Assembly: GCA_029948415.1 (NCBI GenBank)
Contig: JAJIZT010000004.1
Location: forward strand, 36,068 to 100,067
Source of the DNA: Cenarchaeum symbiont of Oopsacas minuta
Lineage (GTDB): Archaea; Thermoproteota; Nitrososphaeria; Nitrososphaerales; Nitrosopumilaceae
DNA: 64,000 nucleotides
Direction: 5' to 3'
How positions within the stretch are numbered: the stretch's first letter is position 1; every line of letters starts with the position of its first letter. The notes under the pieces were generated by a model that ran no database searches, was not told where the DNA came from, and saw only the letters and a program-made list of their open reading frames with translations. Position numbers and translations under genes: made by a program. Of this stretch, positions 1-8,500 are shown in pieces.

Positions 1-221
1 CCGTCTGTAAATTTTTTTGTATACGACTCTGCAAGATCTTTGGCAATTTCATATGGGCTTTTTTTAAGACGTCCAGTAAGAAGAAAAGAGACGTTGCATG
101 AAGCATCACCAAATCCAGGTTTTGCTAGAGAGATCTGAAACTTTGCATCTCCTATATTATTCTCGTCTAGGATTATTTTTACATTTGATGCAATCTCATC
201 AAGTAATAGTTCAAAGCTCAT
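1..221 (-). CDS. argS: Arginyl-tRNA synthetase, N-terminal fragment (runs off the window)
   Basis: This is the first 73 or so codons of a minus-strand gene whose 3' part lies left of base 1. The visible protein begins MSFELLLDEIASNVK and continues with a G-D-A-x-F-Q-I-S-L-A-K-P-x-F-G-D pattern. That pattern is typical of the N-terminal additional domain of arginyl-tRNA synthetase, which contacts the D-loop of tRNA-Arg. The ATG (219-221) overlaps the TGA of the upstream HAD phosphatase in an ATGA junction, so the two are probably co-transcribed and translationally coupled. The catalytic domain is not visible, so the name rests on the N-terminal domain only. Confidence 0.7.
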   Translation of the reverse strand, partial: MSFELLLDEIASNVKIILDENNIGDAKFQISLAKPGFGDASCNVSFLLTGRLKKSPYEIAKDLAESYTKKFTD

Positions 222-919
222 TGTATAGTCCCTGCCATCTGCGGTCCGATCATATCCATTACTTCAATTAGTCCATCTCCTGCCTTTGAGTCTACTGTCA
301 AGCTAGCCTTTGATCGTACATATTCTGTGGCATTTCCAAGTGCAACGCTAGTCTCAGCTATGGCAAACATTGGCACGTCAGTTGCACTATCTCCTATAGC
401 AATCACATCTTTTGGATCAACTGTGAGCATGCGCATAGCTTTTCTCAGTCCAGAGCCCTTGTCAATACCTTGTGAGTTTATATGAAATGCGTATTGGCTG
501 TCGGTCAATAAAACTTTGTATCCAGCATCATCGAGTAATTTGACTGCATGTTTTATCTCAAAGGTACGCTCTAGTACGACCTCGGTCATTCTTTGAAATA
601 CAGGTTTCTCCTTTACGTTATCCATGTTATTCTGTAGATACTTTAATGCTGTAATGCATTCTAATTTTTTCCCCAAAAGCTTGTGAGTATAATCTCCAAA
701 AGTAATGCATCCGCCGTTTTCACCTATACAAAATTTTGTCATTCCGCCAAATACTGCAAGTATGTATCCTTCAATAGATGATCGTCCAGTTACAAATATG
801 ACATTATGACCAGCATCTACAACTGTTCGAAGAGACAAGAGTGCATCAAGATGTATTCGCTCACCTCTATTCTCGGTAATTGTGCCGTCAATGTCCACTG
901 CTATAGTAAGTCTTCTCAT
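218..919 (-). CDS. Phosphoglycolate phosphatase-like HAD hydrolase
   Basis: A 233-residue HAD-superfamily phosphatase of the archaeal phosphoglycolate/sucrose-phosphate phosphatase type. Motif I is D-I-D-G-T near residues 8-12, motif II lies at VTGR, and motif IV is G-D-S-A-T-D, giving the Mg-binding aspartates. Archaeal relatives remove 2-phosphoglycolate or act as general sugar-phosphate phosphatases. The open frame extends further upstream, but the ATG at 917-919 (MRRLTIAVDIDGT) fits the family start and avoids overlap with the divergent GTPase gene. It shares an ATGA overlap with argS downstream. Exact substrate is not determinable from sequence. Confidence 0.8.
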   Translation of the reverse strand: MRRLTIAVDIDGTITENRGERIHLDALLSLRTVVDAGHNVIFVTGRSSIEGYILAVFGGMTKFCIGENGGCITFGDYTHKLLGKKLECITALKYLQNNMDNVKEKPVFQRMTEVVLERTFEIKHAVKLLDDAGYKVLLTDSQYAFHINSQGIDKGSGLRKAMRMLTVDPKDVIAIGDSATDVPMFAIAETSVALGNATEYVRSKASLTVDSKAGDGLIEVMDMIGPQMAGTIQ

Positions 920-1010
920 GTGTATGCCAATACACATCTGAATAATAACAATATCCGTTAGAGTTACTCTATTGTAAACCTTATTTACAAAACATGCAGT
1001 ATCGCACGTA

Positions 1011-2114
1011 ATGGGAATTCCAGAAAAGATAAAAGCGATCCAAGATGAGATGTCAAAGACACAGATAAACAAAGCCACCGAACACCATATTGGACTGTTA
1101 AAGGCAAAGATTGCCAAGCTTCGTAGAGAGCAAGAAGAAGAACATACCAAAAAGAAAGGTGCAAAGACGGATGGTTTTGATGTAAGAAGAGCTGGAGATG
1201 CAACAGTAGTCTTAATTGGTCTACCTAGTGTAGGCAAATCCACATTACTCAACCGCATGACTGATGCAAGATCAACTGTTGGCGCGTTCCAATTTACAAC
1301 ACTAACTGTTGTACCAGGTATGATGGAATACAAAGGAGCACAGATACAGATACTCGATCTACCTGGAATAATAAAAGGCGCTTCTAGTGGAAGAGGACTT
1401 GGGAAGAGAATTCTGTCTGTGGCACGAAGTGCAGATTTGGTTCTCCTTGTGTTGGATGTATTTCAACCATATCATGAAGAAGTTCTCACAGTAGAACTTG
1501 CAAACATCGGAATAAGGTTGAATCAAAATCCACCAAATATTGTAATTGAAAAAACCCATACAGGAGGTATTGCAGTCGCACAACAAAAAAAACTTACAAA
1601 GACTAGTGAAAAATTCCTAAAAGATATTCTAAATCTTTATGGAATGACTAGTGCACGCGTCGTAATACGCGAAGATGTAACTTCTGAACAGATAATAGAT
1701 CACATATCTGGAAATAAAACTTATGCAAAAGCTATTACCATATTAAACAAGATCGATCTTGTTGATGATGCGTTTCTCAAAAATCTAAAGTCGCAGATCT
1801 CCAAAGGTTATGTAAGTGTCTCTGCAAGCTCTGATGACAATATCGACATACTTCGCGATCGCATATATGAAGAATTACAGTTTATTCGCATATACATGCG
1901 TCCAAAGGGAGGTCAAACAGACTATAAAGAGCCACTAATAATGAGAAAGTATGCCACAATAGGAAATGTCTGCGACAAGTTACACCGCAGGATGAGAAAG
2001 GCGTTTAGATATGGCATGGTGTGGGGCGATAGTGCAAAATTTGGTGGACAACGTGTAGGAATAAGTCATATGCTACAAGATGGAGATGTTTTGACCATAG
2101 TAAAGACAAAATAA
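1011..2114 (+). CDS. DRG-family translation-associated GTPase (Obg/TGS domain)
   Basis: A 367-residue GTPase of the DRG (developmentally regulated GTP-binding) family, universal in archaea and eukaryotes and thought to work with ribosomes. An N-terminal Lys/Glu-rich helical segment (residues 1-55) precedes the G domain with G1 GLPSVGKST, G3 DLPG and G4 NKID. A C-terminal TGS domain follows from about residue 290 and ends with the typical DGDVLTIV motif. Length matches the family. The ATG sits 91 bp from the start of the divergent HAD phosphatase, so this short space must hold both promoters. Confidence 0.93.
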   Translation: MGIPEKIKAIQDEMSKTQINKATEHHIGLLKAKIAKLRREQEEEHTKKKGAKTDGFDVRRAGDATVVLIGLPSVGKSTLLNRMTDARSTVGAFQFTTLTVVPGMMEYKGAQIQILDLPGIIKGASSGRGLGKRILSVARSADLVLLVLDVFQPYHEEVLTVELANIGIRLNQNPPNIVIEKTHTGGIAVAQQKKLTKTSEKFLKDILNLYGMTSARVVIREDVTSEQIIDHISGNKTYAKAITILNKIDLVDDAFLKNLKSQISKGYVSVSASSDDNIDILRDRIYEELQFIRIYMRPKGGQTDYKEPLIMRKYATIGNVCDKLHRRMRKAFRYGMVWGDSAKFGGQRVGISHMLQDGDVLTIVKTK

Positions 2115-2227
2115 AACATTTGGTAACCATCTACTCATTAAAATGATATTATTTTGACGTATGTCAAGTAAAATGTTTCAAAATTTTAAACAGTTGGAAC
2201 ATTTGTTACTATTTTTGCGATCTACTT

Positions 2228-2277
2228 GATCATAAATTATGATCGTGTGTATAATTTGCGTTATAATTTACGATCAT
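2228..2277. promoter_or_regulatory. Palindromic operator-like repeats upstream of the Lys/Arg repeat gene
   Basis: Bases 2228-2244 form a near-perfect palindrome (GATCATAAATTATGATC). A related inverted copy containing TAATTTACGATCAT follows at about 2263-2277. Both lie 60-110 bp upstream of the ATG at 2336 in an otherwise AT-rich 220-bp intergenic region. Paired palindromes at this spacing look like a dimeric transcription factor site, but no regulator can be named from sequence. Confidence 0.4.
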
Positions 2278-2335
2278 TTTGTGTAATTTTTTTTATGTTA
2301 CCTATACAAAAATATGCATTAGAGTTTGTCATTTA

Positions 2336-2674
2336 ATGGCTACCAAAAGAAAAGCAGTAAAACGTCGTACAACCACAAAGAAAGCTACTGGTACAAAACG
2401 TAAGACACGTCGTACAGCAGCAAAGAAAGCTACTGGTACAAAACGTAAGACACGTCGTACAGCAGCAAAGAAAGCTACTGGTACAAAACGTAAGACACGT
2501 CGTACAGCAGCAAAGAAAGCTACTGGTACAAAACGTAAGACACGTCGTACAGCAGCAAAGAAAGCTACTGGTACAAAACGTAAGACACGTCGTACAGCAG
2601 CAAAGAAAGCTACTGGTACAAAACGTAAAAGTACTACACGTCGTAAATCTACTGCAAAGAAAAGCAAGCGCTAA
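2336..2674 (+). CDS. Lys/Arg/Ala-rich repeat protein, histone H1-tail-like
   Basis: A 112-residue, extremely basic protein made almost entirely of a 15-residue unit ATGTKRKTRRTAAKK. There are five full copies and a sixth that diverges into an S/T/K/R tail. There is no folded domain, Cys or acidic residue. Composition resembles eukaryotic linker-histone tails and the bacterial HctB and Alba-independent chromatin proteins, so nucleic-acid binding or compaction is the natural inference, not a demonstrated function. The start is the ATG at 2336 (MATKRKAVKRR). An in-frame extension to 2279 begins with hydrophobic residues and is unlikely. A strong hairpin terminator follows the stop. Confidence 0.8.
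   Translation: MATKRKAVKRRTTTKKATGTKRKTRRTAAKKATGTKRKTRRTAAKKATGTKRKTRRTAAKKATGTKRKTRRTAAKKATGTKRKTRRTAAKKATGTKRKSTTRRKSTAKKSKR
2384..2629 (+). repeat. 45-bp tandem repeat inside the basic protein gene
   Basis: Five head-to-tail units of 45 bp run from 2384 to 2608, each starting GCTACTGGTACAAAACG, and a partial sixth unit follows to about 2629. As read here the copies are identical at nucleotide level, including synonymous positions. This points to recent unequal crossing-over or gene conversion rather than selection on the protein alone. Copy number could vary between strains. Confidence 0.92.
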
Positions 2675-2688
2675 TCACTTCAAATAAC

Positions 2689-2727
2689 TCAATCACTAAC
2701 TATGGTTAGTGATTGAAGACCTTTTTT
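2689..2727 (+). terminator. Hairpin plus T-tract downstream of the repeat protein gene
   Basis: TCAATCACTAAC (2689-2700) and GTTAGTGATTGA (2705-2716) form a perfect 12-bp stem with a 4-base loop, followed by a six-T run at 2722-2727. Archaeal termination usually needs only the T-tract. A stem this perfect is unusual and may also protect the mRNA end. Confidence 0.7.
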
Positions 2728-2801
2728 CAATAATATTTTAAATTTTCTTAAAATGTTCTGTGCATTTTATACAAAAATATATCATACTCGAATTAAATTA
2801 A

Positions 2802-3086
2802 TCAATGGAACATTTGGCTAGGTGGAGATTTTGTAGTCTTTGTTTGAGTTTTGTCTACGGTAAATTTTTTATCAGGTGGAATGACAGATGTCATGATTGA
2901 TGTGTTTATCGCATAATGTGGCGTCCCATCAGGATTTGTACTTTTTGTTGCTTTGCCCACACGTCCAAGATCAACTTTGACTTTGACGATCGCCCCATCC
3001 TCTAATTTGAATACAACGACCTCATCACCAATACGCTTGTAATCTAGCATTTTAAACTCCACTTTGTCAGTAGACATTATTGGCAA
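2802..3086 (-). CDS. Conserved-looking hypothetical protein, 94 aa
   Basis: I do not recognise a family. The N-terminal part (about residues 6-45) has alternating hydrophobic and charged residues with the pattern VVFKLEDGAIVKVKVDLGRV, suggesting a small beta-barrel or sandwich. The C-terminal 30 residues are Lys/Thr/Pro-rich and look unstructured. Translation may begin at MPIMSTDK or three codons later at MSTDKVEF. The gene is in the same orientation as the collagen-like gene upstream, 35 bp away, so they may share a transcript. Confidence 0.6.
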   Translation of the reverse strand: MPIMSTDKVEFKMLDYKRIGDEVVVFKLEDGAIVKVKVDLGRVGKATKSTNPDGTPHYAINTSIMTSVIPPDKKFTVDKTQTKTTKSPPSQMFH

Positions 3087-3120
3087 TTGTATTTGACGTT
3101 ATTTTAGTATGTGGTTATTT

Positions 3121-4581
3121 CTAATACAGGTGACTCATAAGTCGTATCTGCTCCTCTGTGGTTATCACAGACTTGCTAGTGAGTACTTCAAGTAGTTCTT
3201 TGATTAGTGCCTTTTGCTCCTCTGACATTACATTGCTAGATCCTTTATCTCCTGGTGGTCCTGGAGGACCACGTGGTCCTGCTTGTCCAATAGATCCTGG
3301 CTTTCCAATAGGACCGCGTTCTCCTGTGGCGCCTGCAGGTCCTGGAGGACCTCGTTCGCCTTGAGGACCTTGTATTCCTTGAGGGCCATGTGGACCAGAT
3401 TCCCCTGCAGAACCGCGCTCTCCAAGTGGTCCCTGTGGTCCAGGTGGACCTTTATCTCCTTGCAGCCCTGGAACTCCAGTCAAACCTTTATCGCCAGTCT
3501 CTCCTTGTTTGCCTTGTTGACCTCTACCACCTGCAACTCCTTGTGGACCTTGTGGACCTTGCTCGCCTTGAGGACCTGGTGGACCTATAGGTCCTTTATC
3601 TCCAATCATTCCTTGAGGACCTTTCTCGCCAGACTTTCCTGGTGGACCTTGAATGCCTTTATCACCTGATGGACCTGATGGACCTGTCTCGCCTTTTGAT
3701 CCAACAGTTCCACGTAGACCTGTTAATCCTTTATCGCCAGGAGAACCAATAGGACCCTTGTCTCCGATGTTACCTTCGGAACCTCGCGGACCTGATGGAC
3801 CTTTGTCACCTATTGGACCAATCGGACCTTTGTCACCTTTTGGTCCCTGAGGTCCAGGTGAACCTTTGTCACCTCGATCACCTTTGTCACCAGTCAATCC
3901 TTTTGATCCAACAGAACCTTTGTCACCTGGAGATCCTCTAACACCTGCAGCTCCTCTAGGACCTGTAGGACCGGATATACCTTTGTCACCGGTTGGACCT
4001 GTTTGACCTGTAAGTCCTTTATCACCTATTGGACCCTTGTCACCGGTTGGACCGTGCGAACCACGATTACCTGGAGGTCCAGACGGACCTTGAACGCCTT
4101 TGTCTCCTGGAACGCCTCGTATACCTTGTTCTCCAATCTGTCTTGGAGTATCTAATGATGTAGGTTCAGTTTCAAACTTGGGTTTTTTTGTAACAAAAGT
4201 CTTTAAACGTTTTGTACTAGCTGGAACGTTCACTTTGAATACTGTATGAATACTAGAGAGTTGATCCTCTACCAATATGTACACTTTATCGTTTGTAAAT
4301 ACCGACTCTGGTAATGGATCATCATCATCGCCCAACGTCTCTGAAAACTTGCCGTCTGTAACGTATAGATGAAATGGTTTTCTCCACAAAGGTGTATAGG
4401 TACCATCAGATATGGTTTTTTCTGTGGGTTTTTTATCTAAAATCGATATAAATGTCTCATATATTCCAGTCTGTTGAAATGGCGATTTTCCAGAAATTTT
4501 GAAGTTTGTATCAGACACACATGGGGTTGAAACAGCACATATTTTTACATTTTTTGCCACTTTACGCATAAAAGAGTACAA
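3121..4581 (-). CDS. Collagen-like Gly-X-Y repeat protein
   Basis: A 486-residue protein in three parts. Residues 1-149 form a non-repetitive N-terminal domain with two Cys and no clear hydrophobic signal peptide. Residues 150-447 are about 99 uninterrupted Gly-X-Y triplets rich in GDKG, GPP, GPQG and GERG. Residues 448-486 form a predicted helical tail ([16 protein letters not shown]) that could trimerise the chain. Collagen-like triplets form triple helices in bacterial and phage proteins even without hydroxyproline, and DKG/GER triplets stabilise them by ion pairs. An alternative start is the Met at residue 5. Location (surface or filament) is inference, since no export signal or anchor is visible. 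Confidence 0.9.
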   Translation of the reverse strand: MYSFMRKVAKNVKICAVSTPCVSDTNFKISGKSPFQQTGIYETFISILDKKPTEKTISDGTYTPLWRKPFHLYVTDGKFSETLGDDDDPLPESVFTNDKVYILVEDQLSSIHTVFKVNVPASTKRLKTFVTKKPKFETEPTSLDTPRQIGEQGIRGVPGDKGVQGPSGPPGNRGSHGPTGDKGPIGDKGLTGQTGPTGDKGISGPTGPRGAAGVRGSPGDKGSVGSKGLTGDKGDRGDKGSPGPQGPKGDKGPIGPIGDKGPSGPRGSEGNIGDKGPIGSPGDKGLTGLRGTVGSKGETGPSGPSGDKGIQGPPGKSGEKGPQGMIGDKGPIGPPGPQGEQGPQGPQGVAGGRGQQGKQGETGDKGLTGVPGLQGDKGPPGPQGPLGERGSAGESGPHGPQGIQGPQGERGPPGPAGATGERGPIGKPGSIGQAGPRGPPGPPGDKGSSNVMSEEQKALIKELLEVLTSKSVITTEEQIRLMSHLY

Positions 4582-4623
4582 ATTGACGTCAAAAGTTATA
4601 ACCGCAAATATGCAAGTCTGTTT

Positions 4624-5742
4624 GTGAAGAAATCATTCAAGAGAAAAATTCTCAAAGAATCAGATCTGCCAGTAAAGAGCAAACCAGGCAAAGTGGCGCT
4701 TACAGATAGCGATTATCAGCTCAAAAAGTTTTTCAAAAAAGGTGTGAATTTCATGGCAGATGAAAAACTCGAAGAGGCATGTGAAGCCTTTGAGCAGGCG
4801 CTCAGAATAGATCCAAACAATGTTGATGCAATGTTAAAGCTTGGATATTCAAGGTTTCATCTTGATGATTACGCAGAAGCTCTAAGCATATACGATCGCA
4901 TATTGGATTTAGATGTGACAAATTCTGAGGCATGGAATCTAAAATCACTGGTACATTACGAACAAAAAAATTATGCAAAAGCATTAGACTGTACAGAAAA
5001 ATCCATAGATTCGGATCCCACTTTTGGTATGGCATGGTACAACAAAGCATGTTATCTATCGATTTTAAATCAGATTCCTCAATCCATTGATGCACTAAAA
5101 AGATCTATCGAGATCGATGTAAAAAATGCAAGAAAGTCTGTAAAAGATAAAGACTTTACAAACGTACGTGCCGAAGATGGGTTTAAGAGAATCATAGAGG
5201 TTGTTGTAATTGAATCCGTGCGCCAAGGATATCATACAATAGGATCCATAGTATGGACGACATTTCTCTCAAAAATAGATGTTCAAGATGCTTTACGCAA
5301 GCTGATAGAAAAAGGTCTAATTATTCAAAACGAAAAACGCGAAGGTCTTCATCGCATACCCATATATGATTTGGCCGACAATGTTGCTAAAAATATGAAT
5401 GTGCGCAAAAAAAACATCTTTGGAATCAGCGTCATAAAGACGTCAGATAGTGTAAACGAGTTAAAAGAGATAAGTCATTCTGTGCAAGAGGCACGCGCTG
5501 CAATAAAAAATGGTGATGCAGATTCCGTGTTGGAATGTTTCGAACCGTTTGTAGATAACAAGCGACATGGTACATATATGATAGAAAGATTCTTTGAAGA
5601 TCATCGAGAGATAAGACTCTGGAAGATCAGAATAAAAGATCATGGTTCAGACTATATACATGAAAACAAGAAAAAAATGCTTACCATATTGGAAAATATC
5701 GATGCAGCCATTACAAAACAGCTCCGCATAGGAATATCCTAG
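4624..5742 (+). CDS. TPR-repeat protein with C-terminal winged-helix-like segment
   Basis: A 372-residue protein starting at a GTG (KKSFKRKILKE). Residues 38-160 hold about three to four tetratricopeptide repeats, for example ACEAFEQALRIDPNNVDAML and the next unit. These are protein-interaction scaffolds. Residues 190-250 (IVWTTFLSKIDVQDALRKLI and the turn after it) resemble a winged helix-turn-helix, followed by a charged C-terminal region. No enzymatic motif is visible. It is divergent from the collagen-like gene (42 bp apart) and convergent with the sulfurtransferase gene, which it abuts directly. Confidence 0.75.
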   Translation: MKKSFKRKILKESDLPVKSKPGKVALTDSDYQLKKFFKKGVNFMADEKLEEACEAFEQALRIDPNNVDAMLKLGYSRFHLDDYAEALSIYDRILDLDVTNSEAWNLKSLVHYEQKNYAKALDCTEKSIDSDPTFGMAWYNKACYLSILNQIPQSIDALKRSIEIDVKNARKSVKDKDFTNVRAEDGFKRIIEVVVIESVRQGYHTIGSIVWTTFLSKIDVQDALRKLIEKGLIIQNEKREGLHRIPIYDLADNVAKNMNVRKKNIFGISVIKTSDSVNELKEISHSVQEARAAIKNGDADSVLECFEPFVDNKRHGTYMIERFFEDHREIRLWKIRIKDHGSDYIHENKKKMLTILENIDAAITKQLRIGIS

Positions 5743-6543
5743 TTATTCAGCAGAGAGATCCCAATAATTTGCATCGGATTGTTTTTCTGTAGGTTTTTTG
5801 AGTGACTTCCACTCTTTGAAAGAACGTACATAGAGTCGTACATTATCTATTCCAACGGATTTTAGTGCATAGTATGCAAGGCCTGAAAGAGTTCCTACGC
5901 TGCCACAGTACGTTATGACTTTACTCTCTTTGGTAATTCCACGGTTTTCAAACAGTCTTTTCATCTCTACATTTGGGCGTATTATTCCATTTTTTGATGC
6001 AAGAGTCCTGTATGGGATGTTTACAGCTTTTGGTATGTGTTGCTCTAAAAAGTTGAGTCTCTCACGGTTGTCAAGCAATATCGTATCTTTATCTCCTCTA
6101 GATTCCAAATGATCAACAGTAGATACAATTTCAGGGTTTATCTTTACGGTATGCTCTTTTGCACTAGATTGAGATTGGGTATTATCTGTATCAAGACCAG
6201 CCCTCATCCATCCATCATATGTAACTCCAAGTAATGAAACATCTTTGTGTCCAAGGTATTCAAGTGACCATGCAACTCTTGAAGATAGTGCACCAAATGT
6301 GTTATCATATACAACAACACGTGTAGAGTCGCCTATTCCAATAGCACCTACAAGTTTTGCAATACGTTCTGGGTTATCATCTGAGAGCAGTTCTGAGAGT
6401 GGTAGATTTATCGCAGATGGTATGTGGGATATTTTATACTCTTCTGGTCGGCGCACATCTATGACGCTTACACTCTTGTCCCGAATTTCAGATCTTACAT
6501 AATCTGGATCAGAGGTCACATTTCTGCCGCTCAAGCGGCACAT
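5743..6543 (-). CDS. Two-domain rhodanese sulfurtransferase
   Basis: A 266-residue tandem-rhodanese protein related to thiosulfate/3-mercaptopyruvate sulfurtransferases. The N-terminal domain begins near SVIDVRRPEEY. The C-terminal catalytic domain carries the active loop CGSVGT preceded by VITY, which supplies the persulfide-forming Cys. The start overlaps the end of the upstream sulfite reductase by 13 bp on the same strand, so the two are almost certainly one operon. The likely role is moving sulfane sulfur in the same sulfur-assimilation pathway. The donor is not predictable from the loop alone. Confidence 0.88.
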   Translation of the reverse strand: MCRLSGRNVTSDPDYVRSEIRDKSVSVIDVRRPEEYKISHIPSAINLPLSELLSDDNPERIAKLVGAIGIGDSTRVVVYDNTFGALSSRVAWSLEYLGHKDVSLLGVTYDGWMRAGLDTDNTQSQSSAKEHTVKINPEIVSTVDHLESRGDKDTILLDNRERLNFLEQHIPKAVNIPYRTLASKNGIIRPNVEMKRLFENRGITKESKVITYCGSVGTLSGLAYYALKSVGIDNVRLYVRSFKEWKSLKKPTEKQSDANYWDLSAE

Positions 6544-8339
6544 TCACCCTTGCCAGTTTTGGCATGATAGCTATCATCTGTACCATAATCAGTGTAAAAC
6601 TCAGAATCATCGCTCTTTGCTGGAGGTATTGTCAATGGTTCTAGTAGTTTTTTAATATCAGATATTGATCTTGTTGAATTTTCGTTACCCTCTATGATTC
6701 GCTGTAACCATGATTTTAGCGTGTCAGATTCTCCTTGCGAGTTTTCTTTGAATATAGATATTATTTTTATGATAGCATCAATTACTCTACGTGCAGGTAT
6801 TCTCATACAATGCTCACCCAAAGTTGCTCTACCATCAAATCTTCCACCCAGTGACATTTGGTATATTGGATACATATCCTTGCCCACTCTACTGCCACCT
6901 CCAAAGAAACCAATTGTAGCAATTCCGTGCTGACCGCAAGAGTTTGGGCAACCACTTATCTTTATAGTAGAATCTACTAGTTGTGGATCCTCATCCATCT
7001 TTAATTCCAACAGTTTTCTTTGGATCTCTTTTGCAAGACGATGTGAGTTTGTGAGTGCAAGGTTGCAAGAGGTTGTTCCAGAGCATCCAACTGTTGCCGC
7101 CATTGTCAATCCACCTGGTTTGGCAAGTCCAGAATCCACCAATGTAGAATAAAGTGTACGTAGGTCGTCTGCATGTACATACCGTAGGACTATGTTTTGT
7201 GAAAAGCCCATACGCGCAACACCTTCATGCGAGTAATCCTGTACCATCATAGCAGTGGCGCGCAACTGATTTGCCGTAATATCTCCAGCTTCCAACGAGA
7301 TAAAGACAGAGTGGTATCCAGACTGGATCTGCTCCATTGTATTGGTTTGCAACCATCTATCATATCCTTGTGGAATATTTCCAGGTACATCATCTGAGAC
7401 TGTCAAAGGTCTACGTATCTCTTCGTCATTCATGTCCAAATCTAATTTTATTGTTGCAGATTGGGTGGCACGCACTATGGCTCTCTCTTTTAACACAAGA
7501 TTACGGAATTTTTCCCATCCCATCTCGTGTACTAGATATCTCAAACGATTGCGTGCAAGATTTTTTCTATTACCCAATCTATCAAATATCTGTACGGTGG
7601 CTATGGCAGTATAAAGAAAATCCTCTTCTAGTGTAAAGTCTTCTAGTTGATGTCCTATGAATGATCTGTTTCCAAGACCACCTCCCAAAAATATTCTAAA
7701 GCCGCGACGTCTTTCTCCATCTATGACCTTTATGCACGGTAGTGCGCCCACATCTACAATACGCACCATGCCATGTTTTTCACAACAAGTAAAATTAAAC
7801 TTGAATTTTCTTGGAAGAGTTTGCGCCATTGGATTACGAAGGAAAAATTTTGCAGTTGCAAGAGCATATGGTGTGGCATCAAATTCCTCATCAGGACATA
7901 CACCAGATAGTGGACTACACATAACGTTACGTACTGAATTTCCACATGCTTCACGCGAGGTAAGTCCCACGGTGCCAAGTTCACGCAATATTTCAGACAC
8001 ATCCTCTAGCACGACCCAATGTAGCTGTACGTTTTCACGTGTGGAAAAGTGTGCACTGCCTATTGAAAAAGACTCTGATAGATTTGCCAAATTTTCCAAC
8101 TGGTTTGGATAAATTCTACCTCCAGGAATCTTTACTCTAACCATAGCATAATCTCCGGTCATGCGAGTACCGTATGCTCCATGCTGTAGTCGGTAGCGCC
8201 TAAAGCTATCCTCATCATATTTTTTTTGTCGGAATAGTTTGACCGTTTTTGCAAAGTCTACTGCCTCTTCTGTTCTAGCCCAATCTATCTTTGGAGTTCT
8301 CCCTTCAATGGGCATTTGCTCTAAATTCGGATATGTCAT
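6531..8339 (-). CDS. Siroheme [4Fe-4S] ferredoxin-type sulfite/nitrite reductase
   Basis: A 602-residue siroheme reductase with the duplicated ferrite-reductase architecture. Cluster ligands are C419-x5-C425 and C464-x3-C468 (GCSGTTSC and GCPNSCGQH), with the conserved CGNSVRNVMCSP segment near residues 132-142. It performs the six-electron reduction of sulfite to sulfide or nitrite to ammonia. The operon with a rhodanese and nearby cysteine synthase and TusA-like genes favour an assimilatory sulfite role. In ammonia oxidisers the alternative, nitrite reduction, cannot be excluded. A TATA-like box lies about 25 bp upstream of the ATG. Confidence 0.9.
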   Translation of the reverse strand: MTYPNLEQMPIEGRTPKIDWARTEEAVDFAKTVKLFRQKKYDEDSFRRYRLQHGAYGTRMTGDYAMVRVKIPGGRIYPNQLENLANLSESFSIGSAHFSTRENVQLHWVVLEDVSEILRELGTVGLTSREACGNSVRNVMCSPLSGVCPDEEFDATPYALATAKFFLRNPMAQTLPRKFKFNFTCCEKHGMVRIVDVGALPCIKVIDGERRRGFRIFLGGGLGNRSFIGHQLEDFTLEEDFLYTAIATVQIFDRLGNRKNLARNRLRYLVHEMGWEKFRNLVLKERAIVRATQSATIKLDLDMNDEEIRRPLTVSDDVPGNIPQGYDRWLQTNTMEQIQSGYHSVFISLEAGDITANQLRATAMMVQDYSHEGVARMGFSQNIVLRYVHADDLRTLYSTLVDSGLAKPGGLTMAATVGCSGTTSCNLALTNSHRLAKEIQRKLLELKMDEDPQLVDSTIKISGCPNSCGQHGIATIGFFGGGSRVGKDMYPIYQMSLGGRFDGRATLGEHCMRIPARRVIDAIIKIISIFKENSQGESDTLKSWLQRIIEGNENSTRSISDIKKLLEPLTIPPAKSDDSEFYTDYGTDDSYHAKTGKGECAA

Positions 8340-8500
8340 CGGTATAAAGTTACTCAGATTCTATATAAATTAGAGCAGATGGTGCATAATTATGCCTATT
8401 CGTAGATATTAAAGATCATGCTCTTTTTTGCATTATATCTTGCTCAAAATAGAATATATGCATACTAAAGGTATTAATTATTTGAATAAAGTCCAACTGT
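8340..8500. promoter_or_regulatory. Divergent promoter region between sulfite reductase and thi4
   Basis: This 161-bp region separates the two divergent genes. CTATATAAAT at 8361-8370 (TTTATATAG on the minus strand) is a good TATA box for the reductase. An AT-rich TATTAATTATTT stretch at about 8470-8481 is suitably placed for thi4. I looked for TPP-riboswitch core motifs in front of thi4 and saw none. Confidence 0.5.

Noticed and set aside
2384-2629. 45-bp repeats as a CRISPR array
   Set aside because: Units are contiguous without spacers and in frame in a coding sequence.
2329-2667. A 112-aa reverse-strand frame opposite the Lys/Arg repeat gene
   Set aside because: It mirrors the 45-bp repeats on the other strand and has no start context. 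It is a composition artefact.
3158-3850. Several forward frames opposite the collagen gene
   Set aside because: Repetitive Gly/Pro codons leave the complementary strand free of stops. No start or domain support.
8340-8500. TPP riboswitch upstream of thi4
   Set aside because: I did not find the conserved CUGAGA-type core or a matching ACCUG stem in the 161-bp spacer.
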